Positions 1 to 8,303 are shown, counted from the stretch's first letter. The stretch: 64,000 nucleotides of DNA from Opimibacter sp041746735 (GCA_041746735.1 JBGTGP010000023.1:1-64000); one strand, 5' to 3'. Numbers and translations: made by a program. Notes: a model not told the origin generated them from the sequence alone.

Positions 1-33
1 CGTACCGGAAGGTGTGGCTGGAATACCTCCTTT
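1..33 (+). rRNA. 16S rRNA, 3' end only (partial)
   Basis: The first 33 bases match the end of a Bacteroidota small-subunit rRNA: the helix-45 hairpin CGTACC-GGAA-GGTGTG, then GGCTGGAATACC and the anti-Shine-Dalgarno core CCTCC followed by TTT. The remainder of the gene lies upstream of the window. Compared with the Bacteroides-type ending as I remember it (GGTGCGG and GGAACACC), two C-to-T changes are visible, but the CCTCC core is intact. The gene leads into a spacer with tRNA-Ile and tRNA-Ala, as expected of an rRNA operon, yet no 23S gene follows. Confidence 0.9.
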
Positions 34-416
34 TATTTTACAAGAGTGTACTATATCCAAGCTCCTTCTCCCTATCTTATTTTTTTTTAAGATGCCAAAG
101 GGTTAGATGCCAGAGTATCAGATGCCAGATGCCAGATTTAACCTTCATCTGTCATCAGATTTCTGCCATCTATCTTAAAAAAGATCTGCCATTTAGAAAA
201 GATCTGCCAAGTACCACCTGGAATCTATGCCATCTGGCAATTTCCCATCTGGCATCTGGCATCTGCTGATCTGGCATCTCAAAAAAGATCTGCCATTTAG
301 AAAAGATCTGCCAAGTACCACCCGGAATCTATGCCATCTGGCATCTTCTGATCTGGCATCTTCTGATCTGGCATCTTTTAAAGATCTGGCATCACCTTAC
401 CTCACTGTCCTTAACC
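34..416 (+). repeat. Repeat-rich spacer between 16S rRNA and tRNA-Ile
   Basis: The spacer is built from degenerate copies of ATCTGGCATC and its complement. A block at 177-239 recurs at 281-343 (period 104) with one mismatch, and a 15-bp unit (ATCTGGCATCTTCTG) is repeated at about 333-380. A perfect 17-bp inverted repeat joins 121-137 with 247-263, so the precursor RNA could fold into a long stem. No protein gene is supported; the short open frames here follow the repeats. A role in rRNA processing is inference. Confidence 0.75.
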
Positions 417-490
417 AGTCTCGTAGCTCAGTTGGTTAGAGCGCTACACTGATAATGTAGAGGTCGGCAGTTCAAATCTGCCCGAGACTA
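417..490 (+). tRNA. tRNA-Ile (anticodon GAT)
   Basis: A full cloverleaf can be drawn. The acceptor stem AGTCTCG pairs with CGAGACT, the anticodon stem CTACA/TGTAG encloses loop CTGATAA with anticodon GAT, and the T arm is GGCAG-TTCAAAT-CTGCC. CCA is encoded at 491-493. It lies in the usual place behind 16S rRNA. Confidence 0.97.
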
Positions 491-524
491 CCATGAAGGA
501 CGCGACTTCGTCTTGCCTTCATGG
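491..524 (+). other. Hairpin directly after tRNA-Ile
   Basis: CCATGAAGG at 491-499 pairs with CCTTCATGG at 516-524, with a small inner GAC/GTC stem. The 5' arm begins with the encoded CCA of tRNA-Ile. No T-tract follows, so an RNA-processing or spacer structure is more likely than a terminator; that role is inferred. Confidence 0.5.
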
Positions 525-577
525 CACGCTGAGATATAATTTTGAAAGTTTTAGGCCTGCTATGATGTAGCATATTT

Positions 578-787
578 CGGCGCGCCAAATTGGCGAAACG
601 AAGAGAAGTCCTCGGCGCGCCAAGTAGGCGAAACGAAGAGAAGTCCTCGGCGCGCCAAGTAGGCGAAACGAAGAAAAGTCCTCGGCGCGCCAAGTAGGCG
701 AAACGAAGAAAAGTCCTCGGCGCGCCAAGTAGGCGAAACGAAGAAAAGTCCTCGGCGCGCCAAGTAGGCGAAACGAAGAAAAGTCCT
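578..787. repeat. Six tandem copies of a 35-bp repeat between two tRNAs
   Basis: Units begin at 578, 613, 648, 683, 718 and 753, an exact 35-bp period. Each carries the palindrome GGCGCGCC followed by GGCGAAACGAAG and AAGTCCT. The first copies differ at a few bases (AAATTGG for AAGTAGG, GAGAAG for GAAAAG). The array separates tRNA-Ile from tRNA-Ala, so it should be transcribed with the rRNA precursor. There are no unique spacers, so it is not CRISPR. Confidence 0.9.
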
Positions 788-791
788 ACTT

Positions 792-865
792 GGGGGATTA
801 GCTCAGCTGGCTAGAGCACCTGCCTTGCACGCAGGGGGTCATGGGTTCGAATCCCTTATCCTCCA
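792..865 (+). tRNA. tRNA-Ala (anticodon TGC)
   Basis: The acceptor stem GGGGGAT pairs with ATCCTCC (one G-T pair). The anticodon stem CCTGC/GCAGG encloses loop CTTGCAC with anticodon TGC, and the T loop TTCGAAT is standard. CCA is not encoded. In a linked operon the 23S gene would follow; here a terminator follows 7 nt later. Confidence 0.97.
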
Positions 866-871
866 CTTCTC

Positions 872-910
872 AACAGGTCATTCGTTTTACACGGATGACC
901 TGTTTTTTTA
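872..910 (+). terminator. Intrinsic terminator after tRNA-Ala
   Basis: AACAGGTCAT (872-881) pairs with ATGACCTGTT (895-904), and the 3' arm runs into a T7 tract. It begins 7 nt after tRNA-Ala and should end the 16S-Ile-Ala transcript before any 23S gene. Confidence 0.85.
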
Positions 911-993
911 ACCTGGCCTTACAAAAATAAATATTTTTAATATGTAAAAATGTCGTAAAATTGCCAATTCTCAAACCATTAAAATCAATACTT

Positions 994-1506
994 ATGAAAC
1001 TATTTACCAAGCTTTTCACCCTGGCGGCTTTTGTTTGCTGTGCTCAAATCGCATCTGCACAAACCGTCAACCAAGGTGCGTGGATGATCGGCGGAGATGC
1101 CGGATTTTCCAGCTTCAAGGTCAAAGATGCCGACAATTCAACCACCTTTTTTAACATTTCACCTGACCTCGGATATTTTATTGCTGATGATTTAGCTATT
1201 GGGTTAGGAATTGATTTTCAGAGTGTTAGCTTTGATGGCAATTCTACCAGTTCGTTTTCACTGGGTCCAAGCGTACGCTATTATGTAGCAGATCCGATTT
1301 TCATTCAGGTAGGTGCTAATCTTGGACTGGATGAAGGAGCCGGTACGACACTCGGTGCTGCCGTGGGTTATTCCTGGTTTCTCAACAACTCTGTTGCCAT
1401 TGAACCAGCCCTTTTCTTTAATATTTATAATGAAGATGGGGACTTCAATGACTTTAGCGTATTTGGCCTGAGCATAGGTGTACGCGCCTTCGCTGGTCGC
1501 AACTAA
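994..1506 (+). CDS. Outer-membrane beta-barrel protein (OmpX-like)
   Basis: A small exported barrel protein of 170 aa. Residues 1-22 form a signal peptide (MKLFTKLFTLAAFVCCAQIASA) cut before QTVNQG. The mature part alternates hydrophobic and polar residues in short strands split by Gly/Asn/Asp turns, as in the outer-membrane barrel (porin-like, OMP_b-brl) family, and ends in a strand closing with GVRAFAGRN. I chose the ATG at 994 because it starts exactly at the signal peptide; an upstream TTG at 961 would add a non-signal extension. A close paralogue follows at 1684. The ligand or role is unknown. Confidence 0.85.
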   Translation: MKLFTKLFTLAAFVCCAQIASAQTVNQGAWMIGGDAGFSSFKVKDADNSTTFFNISPDLGYFIADDLAIGLGIDFQSVSFDGNSTSSFSLGPSVRYYVADPIFIQVGANLGLDEGAGTTLGAAVGYSWFLNNSVAIEPALFFNIYNEDGDFNDFSVFGLSIGVRAFAGRN

Positions 1507-1533
1507 TCTGTCGACTTCTTACGCGTTTTTTAG

Positions 1534-1576
1534 ACAAAGAAAAGCCATCCTCAGTCGGGGATGGCTTTTTCTTTGT
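1534..1576 (+). terminator. Intrinsic terminator between the two barrel genes
   Basis: AGAAAAGCCATCC pairs with GGATGGCTTTTTCT across an 8-nt loop. The stem lies 28 bases after the stop of the first barrel gene and carries a T-rich 3' arm, so the two paralogues are probably transcribed separately. Confidence 0.85.
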
Positions 1577-1683
1577 ATACAGCTTTTCTTTCCACACACG
1601 CTTTTCGATCGGCAGGAAAAAGTGGAAATTCCCGGAAATATCCTTAGTCTTGTTTTGTCACTCTAACCTTTATACACCTGCTT

Positions 1684-2199
1684 ATGAAAACCTTTCTCCC
1701 TGCATGCTTTGCCATAGCCTGTTTGTTTACCCTTTCTCCACTCATCTCTGCTCAGACGGTTGACGCTACCACCTGGATGTTGGGTGGCTCTGCCGGATTC
1801 TCGAGCACTAAAATCAAAGATGTCAAAGGGTCCACCACCAACCTGGATATATCACCCAATCTAGGATTTTTCATTATCGATGACCTTGCGGTCGGATTGG
1901 GCATCGGTTTTACCAGTACCAGCTCCGGCGGCAATTCCAACAGTTCTTTTGGCCTTGGGCCATTCGCCCGGTATTACCTCACTGATCCGATATTCGTTCA
2001 GGCGGGTGTTAATCTGGGACTGGAAGATAATTCCGCCACCACTTTTGGTATTACATTAGGCTACTCCTGGTTTATCGATGAGGTACTGGCCATCGAACCT
2101 GCTCTGTTTTTTACCTCGGTCAATTATGAAGGGAGAGCACTTGACGCCACTATCCTTGGTCTGAGTATTGGTATCCAGGCTTTTCCGGGCAGGTACTAA
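1684..2199 (+). CDS. Outer-membrane beta-barrel protein, paralogue
   Basis: This 171-aa protein is a clear paralogue of the barrel gene just upstream. Both share a signal peptide ending SAQTV, then W(M)GG-AGFSS-K-KD, SPNLGFFI-DDLAVGLGI, and a C-terminal GLSIG-QAFPGRY. The predicted product sits in the outer membrane after signal peptidase cleavage near residue 23. A terminator separates it from its neighbour, so the pair is a tandem gene duplication rather than an operon. Nothing shows what it transports or binds. Confidence 0.85.
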   Translation: MKTFLPACFAIACLFTLSPLISAQTVDATTWMLGGSAGFSSTKIKDVKGSTTNLDISPNLGFFIIDDLAVGLGIGFTSTSSGGNSNSSFGLGPFARYYLTDPIFVQAGVNLGLEDNSATTFGITLGYSWFIDEVLAIEPALFFTSVNYEGRALDATILGLSIGIQAFPGRY

Positions 2200-2277
2200 T
2201 CCGTTCTGTGTCTTTTCTTCAGACCACCAGGCAACGACATACAGGATTTTGTATCTGATACAGAGTGGAGGAGAATA

Positions 2278-2311
2278 TATGGTCCGGTAAACGAACCAGA
2301 CCATAAATTTT
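2278..2311 (+). terminator. Possible weak terminator after the barrel pair
   Basis: TATGGTC (2278-2284) pairs with GACCATA (2299-2305), with an inner GGT/ACC pairing, followed by AATTTT. The T-tract is poor. The rest of 2200-2474 shows no gene; TATATTTC near 2346 resembles a -7 box with one mismatch. Confidence 0.4.
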
Positions 2312-2474
2312 AAGTGTGCTGCGTGTTACATTAGTTGTGAATTTGTATATTTCACCCTGTTAATGGGCCGGTTTCCTCCTTTAGGGGCGTATTGCCTGCT
2401 TTACAGTCGCTTATACATTCATTTATTTGTTAACCAAATTTCTGGCTATTCCGGAATCTTTACGTTTGAGGGCT

Positions 2475-3515
2475 ATGACAAAAAGACTGGCATTTTATCT
2501 GTCACTGGTTTTGATTCTGACTGTGACATCACTACGTGGACAGGATATCCACTTTTCACAATTTTACATGTCTCCCCTGACACTCAATCCTGCATTGACT
2601 GGTGTCATGAACTGTAACACCCGTATCGTGGGCAACTATAGGAATCAGTGGGCATCCGTTCTTGGACGTAATGCGTACAATACGTACAGTGTTTCCTACG
2701 ATCAGAAAATGCCTGTAGGGCGGTATGACTATTTCGGTTTTGGAGGTAATATCTGGAGCGATGTAGCCGGTTCACTGGATTTTCAAACCCTGACGCTGAA
2801 GCTGTCCGGATCTTATAGCCGTCGGGTAGGTGGTGACCGTCACAAAGCCAATTATATGGTGATCGGTGCAGAAGCCGGAGCCTCCCAGCGGAGTATCGAC
2901 TTCCACAATGCCCAATGGCCCGCCCAAAATGATAATGGCGTACACAATCCACAATTCCCATCAGGTGAGGTGGATCTTCCGGAAAACTTTATGTTCGGTG
3001 ATATCGGACTTGGTGTATTGTGGTTTTCTGTCAAGAAAAAACAAAACTATTATTTCGGTGCGGCCTTCAACCACCTCAACCAGGCCAACCTGTCCTTCTA
3101 CCGTCCCAGCACCGTAGAAAAATATTACTCCCGCATGGTCGTACATGCCGGTGGTGAATTCCCGATGAACAGCAGTGTATCTTTCGTACCGGGCGCTGTG
3201 ATCTTCAATCAGGGACCTTCTCTGGAGATCAATGGGGGTACCAGTTTACGCTTCAACCTGGATGGTAGCTCTGACCAGTCCTTTCAGTTTGGTGCATGGA
3301 CCCGACTAGCCCGTCATTTCGAGAAGCCTCTCCTGATGGATGCCATAATATTGTCTACCCGCTTTGATTACTCCAACTGGGGTATAGGTTTCAGCTACGA
3401 CATCAACGTGTCAAGCCTGAGCGACCAGAGCCGGGGCAATGGTGGTTTTGAATTCTCCATGGTCTACTATGTTTGCGGACCACAAAGTCGCGGTGTGTAT
3501 TGTCCTAAATTCTAA
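2475..3515 (+). CDS. PorP/SprF family type IX secretion membrane protein
   Basis: A 346-aa outer-membrane protein of the PorP/SprF family, associated with the T9SS and with export or attachment of its cargo. Signs are the N-terminal signal sequence (MTKRLAFYLSLVLILTVTSL, cut before GQD), the hallmark QDIHFSQFYMSPLTLNPALTG, and a series of barrel strands to the C-terminal SMVYYVCGP. The ATG at 2475 is preferred because it opens the signal peptide; a TTG at 2427 would add 16 unlikely residues. Such genes often sit beside a large adhesin with the gliding C-terminal domain, but here the candidate adhesins are 27 kb away. Which cargo it serves is unknown. Confidence 0.9.
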   Translation: MTKRLAFYLSLVLILTVTSLRGQDIHFSQFYMSPLTLNPALTGVMNCNTRIVGNYRNQWASVLGRNAYNTYSVSYDQKMPVGRYDYFGFGGNIWSDVAGSLDFQTLTLKLSGSYSRRVGGDRHKANYMVIGAEAGASQRSIDFHNAQWPAQNDNGVHNPQFPSGEVDLPENFMFGDIGLGVLWFSVKKKQNYYFGAAFNHLNQANLSFYRPSTVEKYYSRMVVHAGGEFPMNSSVSFVPGAVIFNQGPSLEINGGTSLRFNLDGSSDQSFQFGAWTRLARHFEKPLLMDAIILSTRFDYSNWGIGFSYDINVSSLSDQSRGNGGFEFSMVYYVCGPQSRGVYCPKF

Positions 3516-3624
3516 TTACCTTTAATTCCTGCCTGATCTCCAAAAAAAAGTTCAGGTCCCCTTTGTCGGATTATAGTCCCCATGACTATTCTATTTTTTT
3601 TCACGACTCTAATTTCACACAGGG

Positions 3625-4092
3625 ATGTTTGGTAACACTAAAAATGAACAAAAGAGCAAGGCCGGCAGCGTGATCACGACGGCCTCCACGACCTCCAGTA
3701 ACAGTCTGGTCCAGGGTACAAGTATGGAAGGGAATGTGATAGCCGATAAAGACATTCGCATTGACGGCACTCTTAAAGGCTCGCTGCAATGCAAAGGGAA
3801 AGTCATCATTGGTCCTTCCGGGTTTATCTCGGGCGATATTACCTGCGAAAATGCAGTCATTGAAGGCCGTTTTGAAGGTAATCTTGTGGTCACCGATGTA
3901 TTGCATGTGAAGGAAAGCGCGAGTATTGAAGGCGATGTCACGACGCTCAAACTGGTGGTGCAACCTGGTTCTGTTTTCAATGTCAAATGTAAGATGGGAC
4001 AGACGAATGGCAGTACCCGTAAGGTCAATCTGGATGATGATGGCATCATCGAACTGGGGGCGCTGGGCAAGTCCAAAGCCACGATGTCTTGA
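3625..4092 (+). CDS. Bactofilin family cytoskeletal protein
   Basis: A 155-aa bactofilin, which polymerises without nucleotide into filaments and scaffolds envelope enzymes, often M23 peptidases. A disordered Ser/Thr-rich tail (1-30) precedes the beta-helix core (about 31-125) with repeating short strands: GTSMEGNVIADKDIRIDGTL, GKVIIGPSGFISGDITCENA, EGRFEGNLVV, ESASIEGDV. A polar tail follows. It is the first gene of a tight plus-strand run: its stop overlaps the TTG start of the AtpZ-like gene. An M23 peptidase gene occurs at 8342, in line with the known bactofilin-M23 pairing, though other genes lie between. Confidence 0.93.
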   Translation: MFGNTKNEQKSKAGSVITTASTTSSNSLVQGTSMEGNVIADKDIRIDGTLKGSLQCKGKVIIGPSGFISGDITCENAVIEGRFEGNLVVTDVLHVKESASIEGDVTTLKLVVQPGSVFNVKCKMGQTNGSTRKVNLDDDGIIELGALGKSKATMS

Positions 4093-4307
4093 CCGCGAAG
4101 CCCTCGCCGTCCAATCCCTATCTTAAATACAGCGGTATGGCGCTGCAGTTTTTCGTACTTGTGGCTGTTGGCGCCTGGTTGGGTCAAAAGGCAGATCGGG
4201 CTGCAAACACCTCTCAGCCCTATTTTACCATACTGTTGATCCTGCTTTTTTCAGCAGCCTTCTTTTACAAACTTATCCATGACTTGAACCGGAAAAATGA
4301 CGCCTAA
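4089..4307 (+). CDS. atpZ: AtpZ/AtpI-like small membrane protein
   Basis: A 72-aa protein with two membrane helices (about 17-32 and 44-60). NPYLKYSGMALQ followed by AVGAWLGQKAD resembles AtpZ/AtpI proteins, which accompany F-type ATP synthase and have been linked to its assembly and ion homeostasis. The conserved NPYLKYSG segment requires a start upstream of the ATG at 4137; the only reasonable one is TTG at 4089, overlapping the bactofilin stop. That implies translational coupling. The 3' end overlaps the next gene by 11 nt. In many Bacteroidota this gene precedes atpB; no ATP synthase gene is present here. Confidence 0.8.
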   Translation: MTAKPSPSNPYLKYSGMALQFFVLVAVGAWLGQKADRAANTSQPYFTILLILLFSAAFFYKLIHDLNRKNDA

Positions 4308-4689
4308 ACGTTTTTTTACCGGTCTGGCGTACACTCTCTTTTTCCAGATCCTCTCTACCTGGCTGATCAGCCTGATCATGCCTCACCTGATGATCCATAC
4401 CGGCTTTATCGCTGTGAGTATGGCCACCATGGGACTTTTCTGCATCTTCCTGTATGCTGCTGCACGAACCTTAGCCACAAGCAAAATGACCCACCTTTAT
4501 ATTCAGCTCATCATGATCGCCGTCTTTCTGAAGATGCTGGTTTGTCTGGCCCTGATCATTGGATACAAGAAAATCTCCGAACCACAAGACAATAACTTCG
4601 TCTGGCCTTTTCTTATCATCTATATCTCCACAACCGTATACGAGGTCATTTTTATGGAACGGGTGGGACGGCAACCCCAATCTTCTTAA
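4297..4689 (+). CDS. Four-helix membrane protein of the bactofilin/AtpZ cluster
   Basis: A 130-aa integral membrane protein with four hydrophobic segments (about 8-28, 34-54, 66-88 and 101-117) and no other recognisable motif. It overlaps the AtpZ-like gene by 11 nt and is evidently translated with it. Position and size match the uncharacterised membrane protein usually found between atpZ and atpB in Bacteroidota, so a link to ATP synthase assembly is plausible, but this is inferred from context only. The next gene encodes a biotin carrier rather than AtpB. Confidence 0.8.
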   Translation: MTPKRFFTGLAYTLFFQILSTWLISLIMPHLMIHTGFIAVSMATMGLFCIFLYAAARTLATSKMTHLYIQLIMIAVFLKMLVCLALIIGYKKISEPQDNNFVWPFLIIYISTTVYEVIFMERVGRQPQSS

Positions 4690-4695
4690 CTCTAC

Positions 4696-5187
4696 ATGAA
4701 TGAATCTGCTATGATAATTGAAATTGAAGGAAGACGAATCGAACTTGATCCCAATGAATGGAATGCACTGGACTGCATTGAAACCCATCCGGGACGATAT
4801 CATCTCCTTGACGAAGGTGTGTCGCACCATATCACGGTATTGGATGCAGATCTTGCCAACCGTCGATGCACTTTAAAAGTAGACGGAGAGATTCGTGAAG
4901 TTCAATTCCTGCGTGATGTAGATCTGCTACTGGAGAATATGGGAATGAACACGACTTCATCCAAAACGCTCAGTATACTGAAGGCACCGATGCCCGGACT
5001 GGTGATCGCGATTCACGTCATGCCAGGACAGATTGTAGTAAAAGGCGATCCGCTATTGATCCTGGAAGCCATGAAGATGGAAAACACCATCAAGGCTCCG
5101 CATCCGGCTAACATCAAACATATTTACGTATCAGCAGGCCAGGCCGTAGAAAAAGGTGCAGTACTGATCGAGTTTGAACCGGATTGA
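4696..5187 (+). CDS. Biotin/lipoyl carrier protein (BCCP-like)
   Basis: This 163-aa protein ends in a biotinyl domain (about 93-161) with the signature EAMKMEN at 124-130; Lys127 is the predicted biotinylation site. It carries carboxyl groups between the biotin carboxylase and carboxyltransferase of an acyl-CoA carboxylase. The N-terminal 85 residues resemble the linker domain of propionyl-CoA or pyruvate carboxylase-type carriers rather than the Pro/Ala-rich linker of classical AccB. No carboxylase subunits are adjacent, so the partner enzyme cannot be named. It follows the previous gene by 6 nt and may share its transcript. Confidence 0.88.
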   Translation: MNESAMIIEIEGRRIELDPNEWNALDCIETHPGRYHLLDEGVSHHITVLDADLANRRCTLKVDGEIREVQFLRDVDLLLENMGMNTTSSKTLSILKAPMPGLVIAIHVMPGQIVVKGDPLLILEAMKMENTIKAPHPANIKHIYVSAGQAVEKGAVLIEFEPD

Positions 5188-5275
5188 CTTTGTCGATTAT
5201 AGCGATTGCACAATCGTATTTGGTGCGAACTAAACCCTCAACCTTTTAAAACAAGCTATCCTCCTACTGATCATC

Positions 5276-8218
5276 TTAATAGTGGGCTTCAAAAAAGGTT
5301 TTGTAGGTATCCAGTCTGCGGGCTTTGATGACTTCCCGGTAATTCTTTTGGGTAATGGGATACACCTCGAAGACCGCATTTGCGGGGAGGAAACTTTTCG
5401 GATTTCGGATTGCTGCCTCGTAATACTTCATGGCTTTTTCTTTGGTCGTAAATGACCGGACCAGCACCAGACTGTGGTTTTTGGCCGGATCAAAGACCAG
5501 GCTTGCCATTTTCAGATTGTCCAGTTGAAAAAACTTTTTGTGAAATTCAGCCAGAGCGATCTTGGTATCGGTGAGGGACACCTGATCCTGATTGCTGACA
5601 TAGACCACTACAAAGTGAAGGGCATTATCTTCCTGCGTAAACCGTGCTTCCTCCAGACCGGCTTCTCCGTAGGCCTTTCCGGATGATCCCTCTCCGAGCA
5701 GCAGCAACATATCTCTGGCTTTGCGTTGTTCGTCGCTGTTGGGATACCGCGATACCACATACTTAAGTCCATCGACATATGCTTCTTTGCCTACCTGGGC
5801 ACCCATACACATGGCTTTGAGCAGGTCAAATTTGGCCATCAGGATGTTATTGGCGCCAAACGTATCATCCAGATCCCGGATTCGATTGAGCACCTCTTCG
5901 TGACGCCCTCTTTCAAACAAGGTGTATGTATCATCGTAGTAACCCATAAGTCGCTCGAGTTCGGACTTCTGACTGGCCGCAAAATTGGGATCAGACAGCA
6001 CCCGGGCAAAGCGTGAGTTTGGAAACTCAGCAATGATCAGATTCTTATACTTTTCGGACCGAACATGATCACCGGCGGAGAGAGACGACAAATACAACTG
6101 GTAGTATGTCTCCAGTTTCTCTGGTGCATCGGGATACTTCACCAGGAGCGATTCGAGGACTTCAATGGAGCTACCGAAATCTTCCAGCCTGTCACGATAG
6201 AGCTGCCCCAGCAGGAACATAGATTTCCGGATCTGGGCATGATTAAGGGCTCTGGCGCTATCGGACTTCGGCACATCTTTAAAGAAATCGGTCAGTTCAC
6301 TTTCATAAATTCCGATTTCCCCGCTCCCTAACTGACTGATATTTTCAGCGATGGACGCATATTGACTGGCCCTGGCACTCACCCGCCAATAATCGGTCAA
6401 GGGGACATCGCCCCATATTTTTTCAAATTCCCGTTTTGTCTTTTTTATGTTTTTTTGATCAAACGCCCAAAACACCGACTGTGCTGTCGCGCCGGCTGTC
6501 TGCCGGGCTTGAGGTAATCCCGTATTACCAGAGGCCAAAGGACCTGACTGATTAAATTTAGTGCCCGGGCCAGGTGCCGTCTGATTTTTCGCTGCGGCCA
6601 ATTCTGCTTCCTTTTGTTTTTGCTTTTTGATTTGTTTGGCCAGCTCTTTCAATTCGTCATCTGTCTTAAAGGACAAGACCAGCAGACTGTCCTGGAGTTG
6701 TATAGTGGTAAGATTGTGTGCAATATCGGTGAGATTGTCGGCGAGCTTTTTTACTTGTTTATAGCGTGGATCTGTCTTCTTCATCACCTGCTCACACGCT
6801 TTGTAGGTTCTCTCTGCCTCCACATATAGGAGTTGTTTCATATAGAGTGTTGCGAGCAGATATTGGCTTTCAATTGCTTGAAACTTATCCGGTCCTACGG
6901 AGGCCACACTTTGCTCCAGGTGATGGATGGCTGCTGCGATGTCCTGATTGTCCAGGGCGAGTGTAGCCATCAGAAAATAGATACGGCCCAGATAGATGGC
7001 GTTTTTATCGTCCTTCTCCATCTTTTCGAGACGGGTCTGGGCTTCAGCACGAGTCATCGTATTGCTCCTGACGGAAGACCGGATGATACTGAGTTGGGTA
7101 TTGAACTCCATCTCAAACTGATTACTGAAGTCAAGGCTTTTCTGATAATACTGAGCTGCGAGGTCTGACCGGCCGGCCATATCATGCAACTGGGCGATGA
7201 TATAGCTATACCGCGCTTTGGCGGCCCGTTTTCCTGCACGCTCGATAGCTTGTTCCAGAAACGGTATAACCTGTGGGTAATTCCCCCTTTTGAGATGATA
7301 ATGAGCACGGGCTACTGGTAGTTCCTCATACACGTTAGGAGGCAAAATATCATCGGCTTCAAGCCGTCGAAATTGATAATCGGCTGCAGTCCAGTTTTCA
7401 CGTTCGATATACGTCTTGGCGAGCCAGATGATAGCTTCATCATAGACTGATTCGTGGATCAGCAGACCACGCTGTTCGCCTTCGGCCTTAGCTTTGGCTC
7501 TGAGCTCGGCAGCCGTAGGTTCATACTTCTTCACTTCTGAAGTAGGAATGGTGACAGTCCCATCTGCAGATTTGGTGGTGCCGGGACGCTGCATGTCAGC
7601 TGTAGGCAAACCCTTCTTTTTTCTCCGGCGGAGTTCTTTATTATAGGCCTTACGTTCCTTTTCGGCTTTTTTGCGGACTTTTTGCAATTCCTTCTTTCGC
7701 TTGTTGGCTTCTTTTACCGCTGAGGATGTTTTCTTTTTCTTTTGGGCCTTGCTGAGGTTTTTACTCTTCTTTCCCTTAATGGAAGTTCGTTTGCCATCCG
7801 GCTGAAATTCATCCATATAAAACTCAAAGGCATTTTCGGCCGATTCGTAATCTTGCTTGAGATAGAGGGCTTTACCGATCAGGAGATAGCAATCATCAGC
7901 CCAATCACTGTATTTGTGAAGGGTCACCACTACGGAGACCTTCTTGATTGCTTCGTCAAGGTTGGCTTTGACGGCATCAGCATTGTCCACGGCGGCGAAC
8001 TTGTACAACGGCAGGATTTCGTTGTAGTTATCCTGATGCTGGGTCTCCAGTGTCACCACGCTTTCAGTCATCAGTTCATTGGCATTAAACCAGCCATTGT
8101 ACTTCGCGTTAACGTTGTGATAGAATTGCCCTAATTTTGACTGGTCCTGGCGGCTTTTCTGTGTGACACATCCACTCATTAAGCCAAGCGTCAAAATGAT
8201 CAAAAAAGTATTTTTCAC
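5276..8218 (-). CDS. porW: PorW/SprE type IX secretion lipoprotein with TPR repeats
   Basis: A 980-aa lipoprotein resembling PorW/SprE, a periplasmic TPR protein needed for T9SS function and gliding. The signal is MKNTFLIILTLGLMSGC with lipidated Cys17, followed by KLGQFYHNVNAKYNGWFNANELM, typical of the family. Several TPR-like helix pairs follow, interrupted by a Lys/Glu-rich segment near residues 150-215, and the C-terminal 150 residues form a distinct alpha/beta domain. I chose the GTG at 8218 because it gives a canonical lipoprotein signal; ATG at 8266 would prepend 16 residues. It faces the carrier gene convergently and is divergent from the M23 peptidase. A TAAATTTG box lies about 90 nt upstream. 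Confidence 0.87.
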   Translation of the reverse strand: MKNTFLIILTLGLMSGCVTQKSRQDQSKLGQFYHNVNAKYNGWFNANELMTESVVTLETQHQDNYNEILPLYKFAAVDNADAVKANLDEAIKKVSVVVTLHKYSDWADDCYLLIGKALYLKQDYESAENAFEFYMDEFQPDGKRTSIKGKKSKNLSKAQKKKKTSSAVKEANKRKKELQKVRKKAEKERKAYNKELRRRKKKGLPTADMQRPGTTKSADGTVTIPTSEVKKYEPTAAELRAKAKAEGEQRGLLIHESVYDEAIIWLAKTYIERENWTAADYQFRRLEADDILPPNVYEELPVARAHYHLKRGNYPQVIPFLEQAIERAGKRAAKARYSYIIAQLHDMAGRSDLAAQYYQKSLDFSNQFEMEFNTQLSIIRSSVRSNTMTRAEAQTRLEKMEKDDKNAIYLGRIYFLMATLALDNQDIAAAIHHLEQSVASVGPDKFQAIESQYLLATLYMKQLLYVEAERTYKACEQVMKKTDPRYKQVKKLADNLTDIAHNLTTIQLQDSLLVLSFKTDDELKELAKQIKKQKQKEAELAAAKNQTAPGPGTKFNQSGPLASGNTGLPQARQTAGATAQSVFWAFDQKNIKKTKREFEKIWGDVPLTDYWRVSARASQYASIAENISQLGSGEIGIYESELTDFFKDVPKSDSARALNHAQIRKSMFLLGQLYRDRLEDFGSSIEVLESLLVKYPDAPEKLETYYQLYLSSLSAGDHVRSEKYKNLIIAEFPNSRFARVLSDPNFAASQKSELERLMGYYDDTYTLFERGRHEEVLNRIRDLDDTFGANNILMAKFDLLKAMCMGAQVGKEAYVDGLKYVVSRYPNSDEQRKARDMLLLLGEGSSGKAYGEAGLEEARFTQEDNALHFVVVYVSNQDQVSLTDTKIALAEFHKKFFQLDNLKMASLVFDPAKNHSLVLVRSFTTKEKAMKYYEAAIRNPKSFLPANAVFEVYPITQKNYREVIKARRLDTYKTFFEAHY

Positions 8219-8303
8219 GTTATATGGTATAAATAAGGCCGTATTGAAAGTCCACAGCAAGGACAAAGCCCGACCGGATCAAGCTATTTAACTGTTTTCA
8301 GGG

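Noticed and set aside
12..439. Two open frames of 85 and 70 codons
   Set aside because: They run through tandem repeats and into the tRNA gene; their residues only mirror the repeat units.
578..787. Regular direct repeats resembling a CRISPR array
   Set aside because: The 35-bp units are contiguous with no unique spacers, and no cas gene is present.
866..993. Possible start of 23S rRNA after tRNA-Ala
   Set aside because: The sequence is a terminator followed by AT-rich DNA and a protein start; nothing resembles a 23S 5' end.
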